This document shows positions 23,569 through 32,526 of a stretch of 64,000 nucleotides of DNA, one piece after another; positions within the stretch are counted from its first letter, which is position 1, and each line of letters opens with the position of its first letter. The notes beneath the pieces are model-generated. The model was not told the origin of the DNA. It saw nothing but the letters and a program-made list of their open reading frames with translations, and did not search any database. The stretch is taken from contig JAGIAA010000005.1 of the NCBI GenBank assembly GCA_017745115.1, forward strand, positions 1 through 64,000. Reading direction: 5' to 3'. Source of the DNA: Sphingobium sp. (GTDB taxonomy: Bacteria; Pseudomonadota; Alphaproteobacteria; Sphingomonadales; Sphingomonadaceae). A program made the position numbers and the translations under genes.

Positions 23569-24378
23569 TTATCTCGCCATCAGCCACACCAGAGCGGCAA
23601 TGCCCGCGACGATTCGGTACCAGGCGAATGGATAGAAGCCGCTGCGCGACACCATGCCGACGAACCACTTGATGACGGCTATCGCCACGATGAAGGCCAC
23701 GACGAAGCCGATGCCGATGTCGCCCCAGTTGACGGAACCGCTCATCAGCGCGTCGCGGTTCTTGAGGGCTTCGAGCGTTGTCGCGCCGAGCATGGTCGGC
23801 ACGGCGAGGAAGAAGCTGAATTCGGCCGCCGTCTTGCGGTCGACGCCCAGAGCCAGTGCGCCCATGATCGTCGCGCCCGAGCGGCTGACGCCCGGGACCA
23901 TCGCCAGGCACTGGATGAGCCCGATGCCGAGCGCGCGGCTGATCGGGATGTTCTCCACGCCGTGGATCTTGCCGGTCTCGATCGTCTTTTCGATGAGTAT
24001 GATGGCGACGCCGCCCACAATCAGCGCGACCGCAACCACTTTCGGCGCGCCGAGCAGCAGCTCGATGTGATCCTTGAGGAGGAACCCAATGACGGCTGAC
24101 GGGAGGAAGGCCACGAGCAGCGTCCGCAAGAAGCGCCAACTCCCCCCGTCGCCCTGCAACAGGCCCAACGCGACGTTCCAGAAGGTCTTCCAGTAGAGCA
24201 CGACGACCGCGAGGATGGCGCCGAGCTGGATCACGACATTGAATGTCGCCCATTCCGCGGCGTTATAGCCCAGCAGTTCGCTCGCCAGGATGAGATGGCC
24301 GGTCGAGGAGACGGGCAGGAATTCCGTCAGGCCTTCGACGATGCCGAGCAGGATGACCGTGAGAAGATGGCTGTCCAT
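23569..24378 (-). CDS. uppP: Undecaprenyl-diphosphatase UppP (BacA)
   Basis: A 269-residue membrane protein that recycles the undecaprenyl carrier and gives bacitracin resistance when overexpressed. The two active-site repeats are present: EGLTEFLPVSSTGHLILA near the N-terminus and VPGVSRSGATIMGAL in the middle. Length and hydrophobic pattern are normal. It lies downstream of the NDUFA9-type gene on the same strand. Confidence 0.95.
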   Translation of the reverse strand: MDSHLLTVILLGIVEGLTEFLPVSSTGHLILASELLGYNAAEWATFNVVIQLGAILAVVVLYWKTFWNVALGLLQGDGGSWRFLRTLLVAFLPSAVIGFLLKDHIELLLGAPKVVAVALIVGGVAIILIEKTIETGKIHGVENIPISRALGIGLIQCLAMVPGVSRSGATIMGALALGVDRKTAAEFSFFLAVPTMLGATTLEALKNRDALMSGSVNWGDIGIGFVVAFIVAIAVIKWFVGMVSRSGFYPFAWYRIVAGIAALVWLMAR

Positions 24379-24429
24379 GGCGCGCTACGGACCTTTGGCA
24401 AAGGGAAGGGGAGTGCGGCGCGCGTCCTG

Positions 24430-25377
24430 TCAGGCGCTGGCGGTCTTCGCGAAGCGGCCGTGCTTGCGATAGCGCGTGAGCCAGGCAGGCGCGAGCGCGG
24501 CCATGGGGGTGGGACGGATGCCGAAATCGGCAAAGCCCTTGGCGCCGGCGCTCGGCACATTGTCCTTGAGCAGCATCTTGTACTGGTCGAGCGTGATCGG
24601 CGCGCCGGGCGCCCAGCCGGTCAGCGTCGCGAGTAGCTTCGCGACCGGGTCCGGCAGCGGCATGAAGCTGGGCTCGCGGCCGACCTGCTCCGCGATCCAA
24701 TGCAGCAGCTCGCGCATCGTCAGGACGTCGGGGCCGCCCAGTTCGTAGGTCTGGCCGCCATGCGCCTTGGGATCGGCGACGGCCAGTGCAATAGCCCGCG
24801 CGACGTCGCCGACATGGGCGGGCTGGAATTTCGTGGCGCCGCGGATGACGGGCACGACCTTGGCGCTGGTGATCAGGCCGGCGAAGCGATTGGTGAGCCC
24901 GTCGTCCTGCCCGAAGATCAACGAAGGGCGGACGATCGTGGCACCCGGGAAGGCTGCGCGCACGGCGGCTTCGCCTTCGCCCTTGGTGCGGCCGTAATTG
25001 GAATCGCTGTCCGGGTCTGCGCCGAGCGCGGAGACGTGCACCAGCGCGCCGAGACCCGCTCTGGCCGCGGCCTGCGCGACGTTCCTGGCGCCGATGACAT
25101 GCGCGGCCTGCATGTCGCCCTTGAGGATGCCCACGAGATTGACCGCAGCATCGGCGCCCTCGAGCACCCGCGCGACCTGGTCGGCGTCCGTGATGTCGCA
25201 GACGGCGAATTGCGAGCAGCCCAGTCCGCCGAGCGGCCGCACCGTATACGCCGCGCGCGGGGCGCGCTGGGCGACACGCACGCGATATCCGCGCGCGAAC
25301 AGCTCTTGGGCGAGTGTGCGGCCAAGAAAACCGCCGCCACCGAAAAGCACCACTACCGGTCCCGCTGCGTTGCTCAT
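24430..25377 (-). CDS. Complex I NDUFA9-type NAD(P)-binding protein (atypical SDR)
   Basis: A 315-residue atypical short-chain dehydrogenase with the nucleotide-binding motif VVLFGGGGFLGRTLAQELFARG. Later blocks LVHVSALGADPDSDSNYGRTKGEGE and IVRPSLIFGQDDGLTNRF are diagnostic of the NDUFA9-like group of alphaproteobacteria. Mitochondrial NDUFA9 is an accessory complex I subunit that binds NADPH; the bacterial role may be similar or in quinone/lipid biosynthesis. It is the last chromosomal gene before the tRNA and integrated element. Confidence 0.88.
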   Translation of the reverse strand: MSNAAGPVVVLFGGGGFLGRTLAQELFARGYRVRVAQRAPRAAYTVRPLGGLGCSQFAVCDITDADQVARVLEGADAAVNLVGILKGDMQAAHVIGARNVAQAAARAGLGALVHVSALGADPDSDSNYGRTKGEGEAAVRAAFPGATIVRPSLIFGQDDGLTNRFAGLITSAKVVPVIRGATKFQPAHVGDVARAIALAVADPKAHGGQTYELGGPDVLTMRELLHWIAEQVGREPSFMPLPDPVAKLLATLTGWAPGAPITLDQYKMLLKDNVPSAGAKGFADFGIRPTPMAALAPAWLTRYRKHGRFAKTASA

Positions 25378-25555
25378 TCTGAATGTCCTGATGACTTTGA
25401 CTCTGCGGCATCCCTTGCATCAGCCACGAAGCCAAGACAACTGCCGGTAACGGCACACGAACCTTTTTCGATCCACAGGCGCCGCGCCGATTGACAAGGC
25501 CACGCCCGACAGCTAGGCGCGCCACCCTACCCAGTTGGCCGTAAAGCTGACCCGT

Positions 25556-25643
25556 GCCCAGATGGCGGAATTGGTAGACGCACCAGCTTCAGGTGCTGGC
25601 GATCGCAAGGTCGTGGAGGTTCGAGTCCTCTTCTGGGCACCAA
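25556..25643 (+). tRNA. tRNA-Leu (anticodon CAG)
   Basis: A full class II tRNA can be folded by eye. The acceptor arms are GCCCAGA (25556-25562) and TCTGGGC (25633-25639). The D-arm contains AATTGGTAGA, the anticodon stem is CCAGC/GCTGG with loop TTCAGGT, and a long variable arm and the GGTTCGAGTCC T-arm follow. The discriminator A is followed by an encoded CCA. The integrase gene follows 175 bases downstream on the same strand. Confidence 0.95.
25612..25643 (+). other. Probable attachment site (one att end) of the integrated element
   Basis: The 3' part of the tRNA-Leu gene (T-arm, acceptor strand, CCA) lies directly before a P4-type integrase, the usual arrangement for tRNA-targeting elements that rebuild the tRNA 3' end on integration. 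Exact core ends cannot be set because the matching repeat at the other end lies outside the window. No second copy was seen inside the window. Confidence 0.6.
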
Positions 25644-25818
25644 TACTGGCTCTGGATACGTCCAGCAACGTCCAGTAAGCGGCTGGTTTCACAGCATTTC
25701 TCGACCGAGAATCGCCAGACACCGTCCGGCGAAATCCGGCTAAGGGCATGTGCAGCGACCACAATTGCTGCCCTTTTTGTTGCCCTCGGATCGACCCGGC
25801 CTTGCTGGGAAAACGACT

Positions 25819-27045
25819 ATGCTGACCTACATCCAGATCAATGCGGCCAAGCCGAGAGCGAAGGCCTGGAACCTTTCCGACTCCCAAAACCTCTATCTCG
25901 TCATCCAGCCCAACGGCTCGAAGCTATGGCGCTTCAACTACCGTTTTCTGGACAAGCAGAAGAAGCTTCATCTCGGTGGGTGGCCAACCATAAGCCTCGC
26001 GGAAGCGCGTGTCCGGCGCGACGAAGCCAAGAAGAAGATTGCCGAGGGAATCGATCCGGCGCTGGAGAAAAAGCGCGCCCGGATCGCCGCCAAATACGCC
26101 GCTGCCAACACCTTCGAGGCGGTCGCGGAGGAATGGCTCGTCAAATGCGAGCGGGACGGTCTAGCGCCCGTGACCGTCGATAAAATCCGCTGGTTGCTTG
26201 CCAAGGCCTATCCATTGATCGGCACCATCCCGATCGCACAGATCACCCCGCATGAGGCGCTCGCCGTCCTTCGCAAGGTCGAGGCGACCGGCGCCTACGA
26301 GAGCGCACGGCGCATGCGCAGCGTCCTGAGCCGCGTGTTTCGCTATGGCGTGGCGACGGTCCGGTGCGACAAGGACGTCGCCGCTGATCTTCGCGGCGCG
26401 ATTGCCGTGCCGAAGGTGAGGCATTTCGCGGCCATCACACGGCCATCCGAAGTGGGCACGCTGTTGCGGGCGATCGACGGCTACAGCGGCCATAAGGTTA
26501 CGGTCATGGCGATGCGATTGTCGCCACATGTGTTGCTGCGCCCCGGCGAACTCCGGCAGGCCGAGTGGACCGATATCGATTTCGACGAGGCGATCTGGTT
26601 CATCCCTGCGGAGCGCATGAAGATGCGACGGCCGCACCGGGTGCCGCTGTCACGACAGGTGATCACGATGCTCAAGGAGCTTCACGAGCACACGCACTGG
26701 TGGAAATACCTATTCCCGTGCCTCGGCAAGCCGCGCAAGGCCATGTCGGAGAATGCGGTCAACCAGGGCCTGCGCAAGCTCGGCTACACGACCGACCAGA
26801 TGACCGCGCACGGCTTCCGGGCGATGGCCGCGACGCTGCTCAATGAGATGGGCGAATGGAACCCCGACGCGATCGAGCGTCAGCTCGCCCATGTCGACAC
26901 CAACCAGGTCCGGCGAGCCTATGCTCGCGGCGAATATTGGGACGAGCGCGTCGTCATGATGCAGCGCTGGTCAGACTATCTCGACCAGCTGCGCGACGGT
27001 GGGAAGATCCTGCGGCCTGCCTTCCCGGCGGCGCGGCGCGCCTAA
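25819..27045 (+). CDS. Tyrosine recombinase, P4-type integrase of the ICE
   Basis: A 408-residue integrase. The N-terminal arm-binding DUF4102 domain reads LSDSQNLYLVIQPNGSKLWR and LGGWPTISLAEARVRRDEAKK. The core-binding domain lies around residues 95-190. The catalytic domain has the Arg in RPGELRQAEWTD, the HGFR box (TAHGFRAMAATLLNE), His in QLAHVD and the Tyr region VRRAYARGEYWDER. Start ATG 25819 places the arm-binding domain at the N-terminus. It should integrate and, with an excisionase, excise the element at tRNA-Leu. Confidence 0.95.
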   Translation: MLTYIQINAAKPRAKAWNLSDSQNLYLVIQPNGSKLWRFNYRFLDKQKKLHLGGWPTISLAEARVRRDEAKKKIAEGIDPALEKKRARIAAKYAAANTFEAVAEEWLVKCERDGLAPVTVDKIRWLLAKAYPLIGTIPIAQITPHEALAVLRKVEATGAYESARRMRSVLSRVFRYGVATVRCDKDVAADLRGAIAVPKVRHFAAITRPSEVGTLLRAIDGYSGHKVTVMAMRLSPHVLLRPGELRQAEWTDIDFDEAIWFIPAERMKMRRPHRVPLSRQVITMLKELHEHTHWWKYLFPCLGKPRKAMSENAVNQGLRKLGYTTDQMTAHGFRAMAATLLNEMGEWNPDAIERQLAHVDTNQVRRAYARGEYWDERVVMMQRWSDYLDQLRDGGKILRPAFPAARRA

Positions 27046-27151
27046 TTGCTGGCGGTGGGCGTGCCGGTGGCCAAGACAGGCGCCGGCACGTTCCCCAAAA
27101 CGACGGTCGCCTTGTCCTTGCCATCTCACCGCAATTTCGTGAGCACGAACC

Positions 27152-27757
27152 ATGTCGAGATACATCAAGCCAACTCCGCTCGCATTACCCGAGCCCGGCG
27201 GCGTGTCCGTGGGAAGCCTGCCGCAAGCAAAGCGCCACAAACGCAAGTTCGACGCGGTGATCACGATCGAGGAGCCGGCCACCCGGCCGAACTTGCGACT
27301 GCGGTTCGCGCCCGATCCGGGACGGGCGCATCTCGTGCTCCAGTTCGAGGACGTCGACACTGACAGCCTCGGCATCCGCGTGGCAACGCTTGACGACGTG
27401 GAGCGGGCGGTCGTCTTCGCCCGGTCCTGGACCGATCGCTCGCTGCTGGTGCATTGCTTTCACGGCGTGGGGCGCTCCGCCGGGGTAGCGCTGGCGATCC
27501 TCGCCGACCGACTTGGTCCTGGAAACGAGGCACAGGCGCTGGAGCGACTTCTGGCGGTCCGGCCCGAGGTCACGCCGAACCTGGTCGTGGTCGCGCTCGC
27601 CGACCGCCTGCTCGAGCGATCGGGCAGCCTCATCGCGGCGGTGGCGACCTGGGAGGCCTTCGCGCCGGGTCTTGCCGAGGCCCGCGCGACACGCCTGCAC
27701 TTCGCCCGGACGCGTCCTGAACTCTACGCCCGCGCCGACGATGGCATCGATCGATAG
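27152..27757 (+). CDS. Protein-tyrosine/dual-specificity phosphatase-like protein
   Basis: A 201-residue protein with the phosphatase P-loop CX5R motif in LVHCFHGVGRSAGVALAIL, at about residues 109-127. An upstream acidic stretch (EDVDTDSLGIRVATLDD) could supply the general acid. The order of elements matches predicted protein-tyrosine phosphatases often carried next to integrases on alphaproteobacterial ICEs. The substrate is unknown and could be host protein or a small phosphate ester. It is alone on the plus strand, facing the minus-strand Trb operon tail-to-tail. Confidence 0.75.
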   Translation: MSRYIKPTPLALPEPGGVSVGSLPQAKRHKRKFDAVITIEEPATRPNLRLRFAPDPGRAHLVLQFEDVDTDSLGIRVATLDDVERAVVFARSWTDRSLLVHCFHGVGRSAGVALAILADRLGPGNEAQALERLLAVRPEVTPNLVVVALADRLLERSGSLIAAVATWEAFAPGLAEARATRLHFARTRPELYARADDGIDR

Positions 27758-27835
27758 CCGGCCATCCCGTTCGGGGCGACTTCCGCGGAGGTTGCAATAA
27801 GCTGTTGGGTCCGAGCGAATGGCCGGTAGCCTACC

Positions 27836-28042
27836 TCAGTCGTCCGACGCCGGTCGACTACGGGTCAGCGCCTTCAGGCTCTCGAACTGGACCAGCGTGC
27901 AGCGACCGACCTTCACCGTGTCGAGATCGCCGGATTGGATCAGTTCGTAGATGCGCGAACGACTAAGGCCGGTGATGCGAACTGCCGTCGAGATGCGCAC
28001 GGTGAGAGGCTCGATCTTTTGTTCCCAGGCCCGCTCGATCAT
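27836..28042 (-). CDS. Small excisionase/AlpA-like helix-turn-helix protein
   Basis: A 68-residue protein with a MerR/AlpA-type winged HTH: RISTAVRITGLSRSRIYELI, then SGDLDTVKVGRCTLVQFESL. This matches the HTH_17 excisionase family. It overlaps the DUF2274 gene by 4 bases and closes the Trb operon, near the integrase. It could help direct excision or regulate int, but the better rdfS candidate is the HTH gene at 58.3 kb next to traF. Confidence 0.75.
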   Translation of the reverse strand: MIERAWEQKIEPLTVRISTAVRITGLSRSRIYELIQSGDLDTVKVGRCTLVQFESLKALTRSRPASDD

Positions 28043-28269
28043 GTCCGCCCCTTGCGCACTTCCTCGCGCGCCTTGGCAAAATTGCGATCACTCTCGAGGA
28101 ACGTGGCTAGCATCGCCGGTATCAATTCGGTGACAGGCTCCTCGCGGCCATAGGCTTGCGCATAAAGCGAGGCATAGTCGTTGAGGGCGCTTTGCAGGTC
28201 CGGCGTGATGGTGATGGCGAGCTTGACGGGCGTGCGGTCAGGCAACTTGCCGAGTTTCAGGTCCACCAT
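28039..28269 (-). CDS. DUF2274 protein of the Trb operon
   Basis: A 76-residue protein reading LKLGKLPDRTPVKLAITITP then LQSALNDYASLYAQAYG, the DUF2274 signature. This family nearly always follows trbI in ICE transfer operons and looks like a ribbon-helix-helix-type or coupling accessory protein; its role is unproven. It lies three bases after trbI and overlaps the next HTH gene. Confidence 0.82.
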   Translation of the reverse strand: MVDLKLGKLPDRTPVKLAITITPDLQSALNDYASLYAQAYGREEPVTELIPAMLATFLESDRNFAKAREEVRKGRT

Positions 28270-28272
28270 TGT

Positions 28273-29454
28273 TCAACTCCCCGCCCCGCCGCGCCATGGC
28301 GCGAGGATGAGATCACGGGTCACAAGCACGCGCACAGGCGCGCCCGGCCTGATCGTGATCGTCGGCTGGATATCGAGGTTGCGCTGCGTGATCTGGTCGC
28401 CAGCCCGTGCAGTGTTCGACTGGGCGGACTCGCGGATCGCCTGCACGAGATCACTCTCGCCCGAGATCGAGAGCTCGGAACCCACCCCGAGCACCGTCGC
28501 GATCGCGACGCCCTTGAGCAGCGTCCAGGTATGGAAGTCGACCTTGTCGGCCAGCCCTGCATAGCCCGCCGGATCGGTAGCCGGCATGTTGTCGAGGCGC
28601 ACCGAACTGCCGTCCGGAAGGATAAGCCGGTGCCAGATCACAAGCGCGCGTTTCTGGCCGAACGCCACCACGGAATCATATTTGCCGATCAGCCGAGCTC
28701 CCTGGGGCACTAGCAGGATGCTGCCCGTTACCGTGTCGAAGACATTCTGCGTCACCTGACCGGTAACAATGCCGGGCAGATCGGAATTGAGGCCGGTGAT
28801 CAGGCTTGCCTCGATGACGCTGCCGGCAAGGAGGCTGTTGGGCGACACCGGCGCCACCAGCCCGGCGGAATTGAGGTCGCCGCCCGTCTCCCGCGTGGAC
28901 GTGAATTGCTCCTTGCGAGTGCTAGCAGCTGCAGGCGTGGCAGCCGTGCCGCCGGGCGGTGCTGATGCCGTTGCATCCTGCGCTGGCGGAGAGGCCGCAT
29001 TCCTGCCGGTCGTCACCTGCGCCATCAGTCCGGACTCGCGCGCCGCCTTGAGGTCGGCGAGCCGCTGCTGCCGAGCCGCTTCCGCCGGATCGGCCTGTGG
29101 AGGCGCGACTTCGCCACCGGCGCGCTCCTGCGCGCGGAGTATGGGCCGGCCGAGATCGCCCGGCAGCGGCGGTCCGAGCTTCGGTACGTCGCTATAGCTC
29201 GCCGGCAGGCTCGACAACGCATCGGACGCCGGTTTCGCCATAAGCTGCGACAGCTCGCTTTCCTGCACGACCTGCCGGAACACCTGTGGCTTGAGCGCCA
29301 TCCATGTGATGCTCATCAGGCTGACCGATCCCAGCGCGGCGATGCCGATGATCGCGCCCCTGCGGAAGCGGATGGCGCGCGACGGACGTGCGCGGATGCT
29401 CAGCGTCTCCGGATCGACCTTGGCGGGCGGTGCGGGAGCGACTGCCTCGCTCAT
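28273..29454 (-). CDS. trbI: Conjugal transfer protein TrbI (VirB10-like)
   Basis: A 393-residue VirB10-type channel protein spanning both membranes of the type IV secretion system. A cytoplasmic tail is followed by one membrane helix (IIGIAALGSVSLMSITWMAL), a Pro/Ala-rich periplasmic stretch, and a C-terminal beta-barrel core with GSVIEASLITGLNSDLPGIV, VPQGARLIGKYDS and WHRLILPDGSSVRLDNMPATD. Its ATG overlaps the trbG stop (ATGA). Confidence 0.95.
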   Translation of the reverse strand: MSEAVAPAPPAKVDPETLSIRARPSRAIRFRRGAIIGIAALGSVSLMSITWMALKPQVFRQVVQESELSQLMAKPASDALSSLPASYSDVPKLGPPLPGDLGRPILRAQERAGGEVAPPQADPAEAARQQRLADLKAARESGLMAQVTTGRNAASPPAQDATASAPPGGTAATPAAASTRKEQFTSTRETGGDLNSAGLVAPVSPNSLLAGSVIEASLITGLNSDLPGIVTGQVTQNVFDTVTGSILLVPQGARLIGKYDSVVAFGQKRALVIWHRLILPDGSSVRLDNMPATDPAGYAGLADKVDFHTWTLLKGVAIATVLGVGSELSISGESDLVQAIRESAQSNTARAGDQITQRNLDIQPTITIRPGAPVRVLVTRDLILAPWRGGAGS

Positions 29455-30290
29455 GCGCCCCTCCGTTTCGCCGAGGGCGACACGCGGTCGATCCGCACGA
29501 CCCGTTGCTTCTTGAGGCCGAGCCGCAGCTCGGCGGCGTCGAAGATCCGATCGACGATGTAGAAGCGGCCGCTCAGCCGATAGTTGACCAGCTCGGCCTT
29601 GCCGCCCCGATCAACTAGGAACAGCGGCGGGGCCTCGCCAACGCCGAGCGATGCCGGGAACTCGACATAGGTCTTTTGCCCGTCGTCGAACGCTCGCAGT
29701 GGCCGCCAGGCGGGCTTGTCGCCGCTGATCGCATAGTTGAAGTGAAGCGCCTCGATCGACAGTCCGGATGCGACCGGTGCGGCGGCGCGCTCCGCTTCGG
29801 CCTTGCGCCGAAGCGCCAGCAATTCGTCCTGCGGATAGGTCCAGCGCATCGACGACAGCGCGGTGGCGGACGTGCTGACCAACCGCACATGATAGGCCCT
29901 ACGGTCTGTCGTGATGACGAGATTCGTGACAAGCCCGCCTGAGAAGGGCTTAACCAGGACATGCGTCTGCTTGGTCTCGCCGGAACCGCTTATGGTGTCA
30001 CCGATGACCCAGCGCGCGGTATCGCCGCTCGCCACCGCCACCAACGCCTCACCCGGCTGGAGGATGATGTCCGTTACGAGGCCCGGCGCGGTATAAGCGA
30101 GGAAGATCGTACCTTCGCTGTAAGGATAGACCTGCGCGCCATTGACGAACCCGGTCGGCACCGGCGCGATCGTCGCAGCCCGGTTGGCGGTGGCGACGTG
30201 CTGGACGGCCTTCGCGCGTGGATGGGTCTGGCTGATCGCCGGTGCGGCGACGAGGATGCCGGCGAGCGCCAGCAGGATGGCGAGTTTCAT
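29451..30290 (-). CDS. trbG: P-type conjugative transfer protein TrbG (VirB9-like)
   Basis: A 279-residue protein from the ATG at 30290, which starts a signal peptide (MKLAILLALAGILVAAPAIS). The VirB9 fold is shown by YSEGTIFLAYTAPGLVTDII and LQPGEALVAVASGDTARW, and by SIEALHFNYAISGDKPAWRP with FDDGQKTYVEFPASLG. It forms the outer-membrane core complex with TrbI and binds its barrel. The 4-base overlap with trbF fixes the start; longer in-frame sequence lies inside trbF. Confidence 0.95.
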   Translation of the reverse strand: MKLAILLALAGILVAAPAISQTHPRAKAVQHVATANRAATIAPVPTGFVNGAQVYPYSEGTIFLAYTAPGLVTDIILQPGEALVAVASGDTARWVIGDTISGSGETKQTHVLVKPFSGGLVTNLVITTDRRAYHVRLVSTSATALSSMRWTYPQDELLALRRKAEAERAAAPVASGLSIEALHFNYAISGDKPAWRPLRAFDDGQKTYVEFPASLGVGEAPPLFLVDRGGKAELVNYRLSGRFYIVDRIFDAAELRLGLKKQRVVRIDRVSPSAKRRGA

Positions 30291-31096
30291 CGTTGCGTCT
30301 CCTGGGAGTTGGCCGGCGAAGCGCCGAGGGTCGGATCGAGCGGGGAGCCGAGCGGGAGGTTGGCAGCCGGCGGCTTTGATTGCGCGGCGGGCTGGGCCGG
30401 ACTGACGGACGCGGTATCCAGTTCGCGGCTCCAGTCGATCGCATCGACATAGATGCCGAGCGGGTTCTTGCGGAGCACATCGGCCGATGCCGGCGGCCGC
30501 GACACGGTGGTCAGGATGGCGGTCCAGCGCGAGACGCCGGCCTGGGACCCGCGCTCGAAAGCCGCCTCGGTCCACTTGACCTGAAACGACTTGTCCGAAG
30601 CGCGCACAACGCTGGTCACCTCGACCGACACGGTGCGCTCGCCGACATTGGCGAATGGCGATACGGCGCGCGCATAGTTGCCGAGGAACTGCGCGCCGCG
30701 CTTTGTCGCGAAATCATAGGCTTCGAGCCAGTCGCGCCGCATCAGCACCGGATCGAGCGAGACCGACCGCACGCTGCGGATGAACCGCGCGAGATGCCAC
30801 GCGACCTGACGATCGGTCGGCTGATATTCGACATCGGCCGGTTGCACGGCGCGCGCCTCGCCGAGACGGTCGACCTCGACGACATAGGGGGTGACCCGGC
30901 TTTGCAGCGACTGCCAGGCGAGCCCGGCGGAGGTGCCCGCGGTCAGAGCCAGGCAGCCGAACGCCATCAGCCGCCAGTTGCGCGCCTGCACCCGCGCCGA
31001 GCCGATGCGATCGTCCCAGAGCTGCCCGGCGCGCTGGTAGGGAGTCTCGGGCAGCGGCGTGCGGCCGTAGCGTTGCATGCTTCGCTTGAAGAACAT
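30287..31096 (-). CDS. trbF: Conjugal transfer protein TrbF (VirB8-like)
   Basis: A 269-residue VirB8-type scaffold. The N-terminus is cytoplasmic with ETPYQRAGQLWDDRIGSARV, then a membrane helix (LMAFGCLALTAGTSAGLAW), then a periplasmic NTF2-like domain with PYVVEVDRLGEARAVQPAD and VSVEVTSVVRASDKSFQVKW. The extreme C-terminus is Pro/Ala-rich. It lies three bases after trbL. Confidence 0.95.
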   Translation of the reverse strand: MFFKRSMQRYGRTPLPETPYQRAGQLWDDRIGSARVQARNWRLMAFGCLALTAGTSAGLAWQSLQSRVTPYVVEVDRLGEARAVQPADVEYQPTDRQVAWHLARFIRSVRSVSLDPVLMRRDWLEAYDFATKRGAQFLGNYARAVSPFANVGERTVSVEVTSVVRASDKSFQVKWTEAAFERGSQAGVSRWTAILTTVSRPPASADVLRKNPLGIYVDAIDWSRELDTASVSPAQPAAQSKPPAANLPLGSPLDPTLGASPANSQETQR

Positions 31097-31099
31097 GGC

Positions 31100-32461
31100 T
31101 CAGTCGTTCCTTTCCTTGATGTCGGGCGGGGCGGCTCCGCCGCCGCGATCGCCTTGCTGGAGCGTGTGGACCGCGACCTGGCGGTGATGCCGGGCGGTCT
31201 GTTGCGCGCGCATCGACCGCGCCCAGGCCGGCGCGCCCTCGGAACCTTCGCTGCCGCTGGTGGCAGTCGACGCGGCGGGCGTGCGGTTGAGCGCACTCCA
31301 AGCCGCGTTGCGCCCGCGCTCGGCGGCGGCGCCCAGGCCGAATGTGGATTCCATTTTTTGCGCCGCCGCGCCCTTGGCGGCAGCGGCCATGCCGCCAAGG
31401 CTCGAGCCGCCCGTCTCGAGGCCGAGCTGCGCGGCTGTGGATGCGGCGGTGCCCATGGACGTGCCGGCGCGGACTGCGCCAAGCGCGGCACCTCCGGCCA
31501 AACGCGCCGCACCCATAGCCGCACCGCCGGCGAGCATCGGAACCGCAGCCGCGCCGACCGCCGTACCGAGTGCGGCGCCGGCACCGAGCTGCGGGGCGCC
31601 AGAGACGAGACCGGAGGCGATGCCGGGGCCGAAGATGCCGAGCCCGAACAGCGACAGCGCGCCGAGCACCAGGCTCAAGGCGGCGCCGAGATCGGGCTCC
31701 TGCCCCTGCATCGAGGAGGTGAACTCGGCGAAGAAGTTGGAGCCGATGCCGACGATGACGGCGAGCACCATCACCTTGATGCCCGACGAGACCACATTGC
31801 CCAGCACGCGCTCGGCGAGAAAGCTGGTGCGGTTCCACAGCGCGAACGGCACGAGAATGAAGCCAGCGAGGCTCGTCAGCTTGAACTCGATGATCGTCAC
31901 GAACATCTGCACTGCGAGGATGAAGAAGGCGAGGATGACGATCGCCCAGGAAAACAGCAGCACTGCGATCGTCAGGAAGTTCTCGAAGAAGCTGATGAAT
32001 CCCATCATGCTCGACGCCTGATCGAGCAGCGGCCACGCCGCCTCGAAGCCGGTCGAGGCCACCTTGCCGGGCCGTAGCAGATCGTCGGCAGTCAGCGCCC
32101 CACCGCCCGCCGTCAGCCCAGCCTGCGCGAACGACTTGAAGATGATGTCGGCGAGTGTCGAGAAGCTGTTCAGTATGAACGCGAAGGCGCCGATGTAGAG
32201 GATCTTCTTGAGGAAGCGGCCGATGACATTGTCCTCGCCGCCCATCGCCCAGAACAGGCCGGCGAGCGTGATATCGATCCCGATCAGCGTTGTAGTCAGG
32301 AAGCCGACATCGCCGCCAAGCAGCCCGAACCCGCTGTCGATGTAGCGGATAAAAGCCTGCATGAAGCGGTCGATGACCGAGAGATCATTCACGTCGCGGA
32401 TGCTTTCGTCAGAGGACAAAGGTGTCGCGGGGTCCGGCGGCCATTGGGGGCGATAGCCCAT
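31100..32461 (-). CDS. trbL: Conjugal transfer protein TrbL (VirB6-like)
   Basis: A 453-residue polytopic inner-membrane protein. It starts with a soluble stretch (DLSVIDRFMQAFIRYIDSGF), has about six membrane spans (for example IAVLLFSWAIVILAFFILAV), and includes LTSLAGFILVPFALWNRTSF. The last third is an Ala/Gly-rich low-complexity tail, usual for TrbL. VirB6-like proteins form part of the substrate channel. It follows trbJ with only 65 bases between, so no trbK entry-exclusion gene is present. Confidence 0.94.
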   Translation of the reverse strand: MGYRPQWPPDPATPLSSDESIRDVNDLSVIDRFMQAFIRYIDSGFGLLGGDVGFLTTTLIGIDITLAGLFWAMGGEDNVIGRFLKKILYIGAFAFILNSFSTLADIIFKSFAQAGLTAGGGALTADDLLRPGKVASTGFEAAWPLLDQASSMMGFISFFENFLTIAVLLFSWAIVILAFFILAVQMFVTIIEFKLTSLAGFILVPFALWNRTSFLAERVLGNVVSSGIKVMVLAVIVGIGSNFFAEFTSSMQGQEPDLGAALSLVLGALSLFGLGIFGPGIASGLVSGAPQLGAGAALGTAVGAAAVPMLAGGAAMGAARLAGGAALGAVRAGTSMGTAASTAAQLGLETGGSSLGGMAAAAKGAAAQKMESTFGLGAAAERGRNAAWSALNRTPAASTATSGSEGSEGAPAWARSMRAQQTARHHRQVAVHTLQQGDRGGGAAPPDIKERND

Positions 32462-32526
32462 CAGACCCCGCGACGAGGCAGCGTGCTCGGGGAGCGGGAG
32501 CGCGCCGCCTCAGCTCATTCAGGCGG

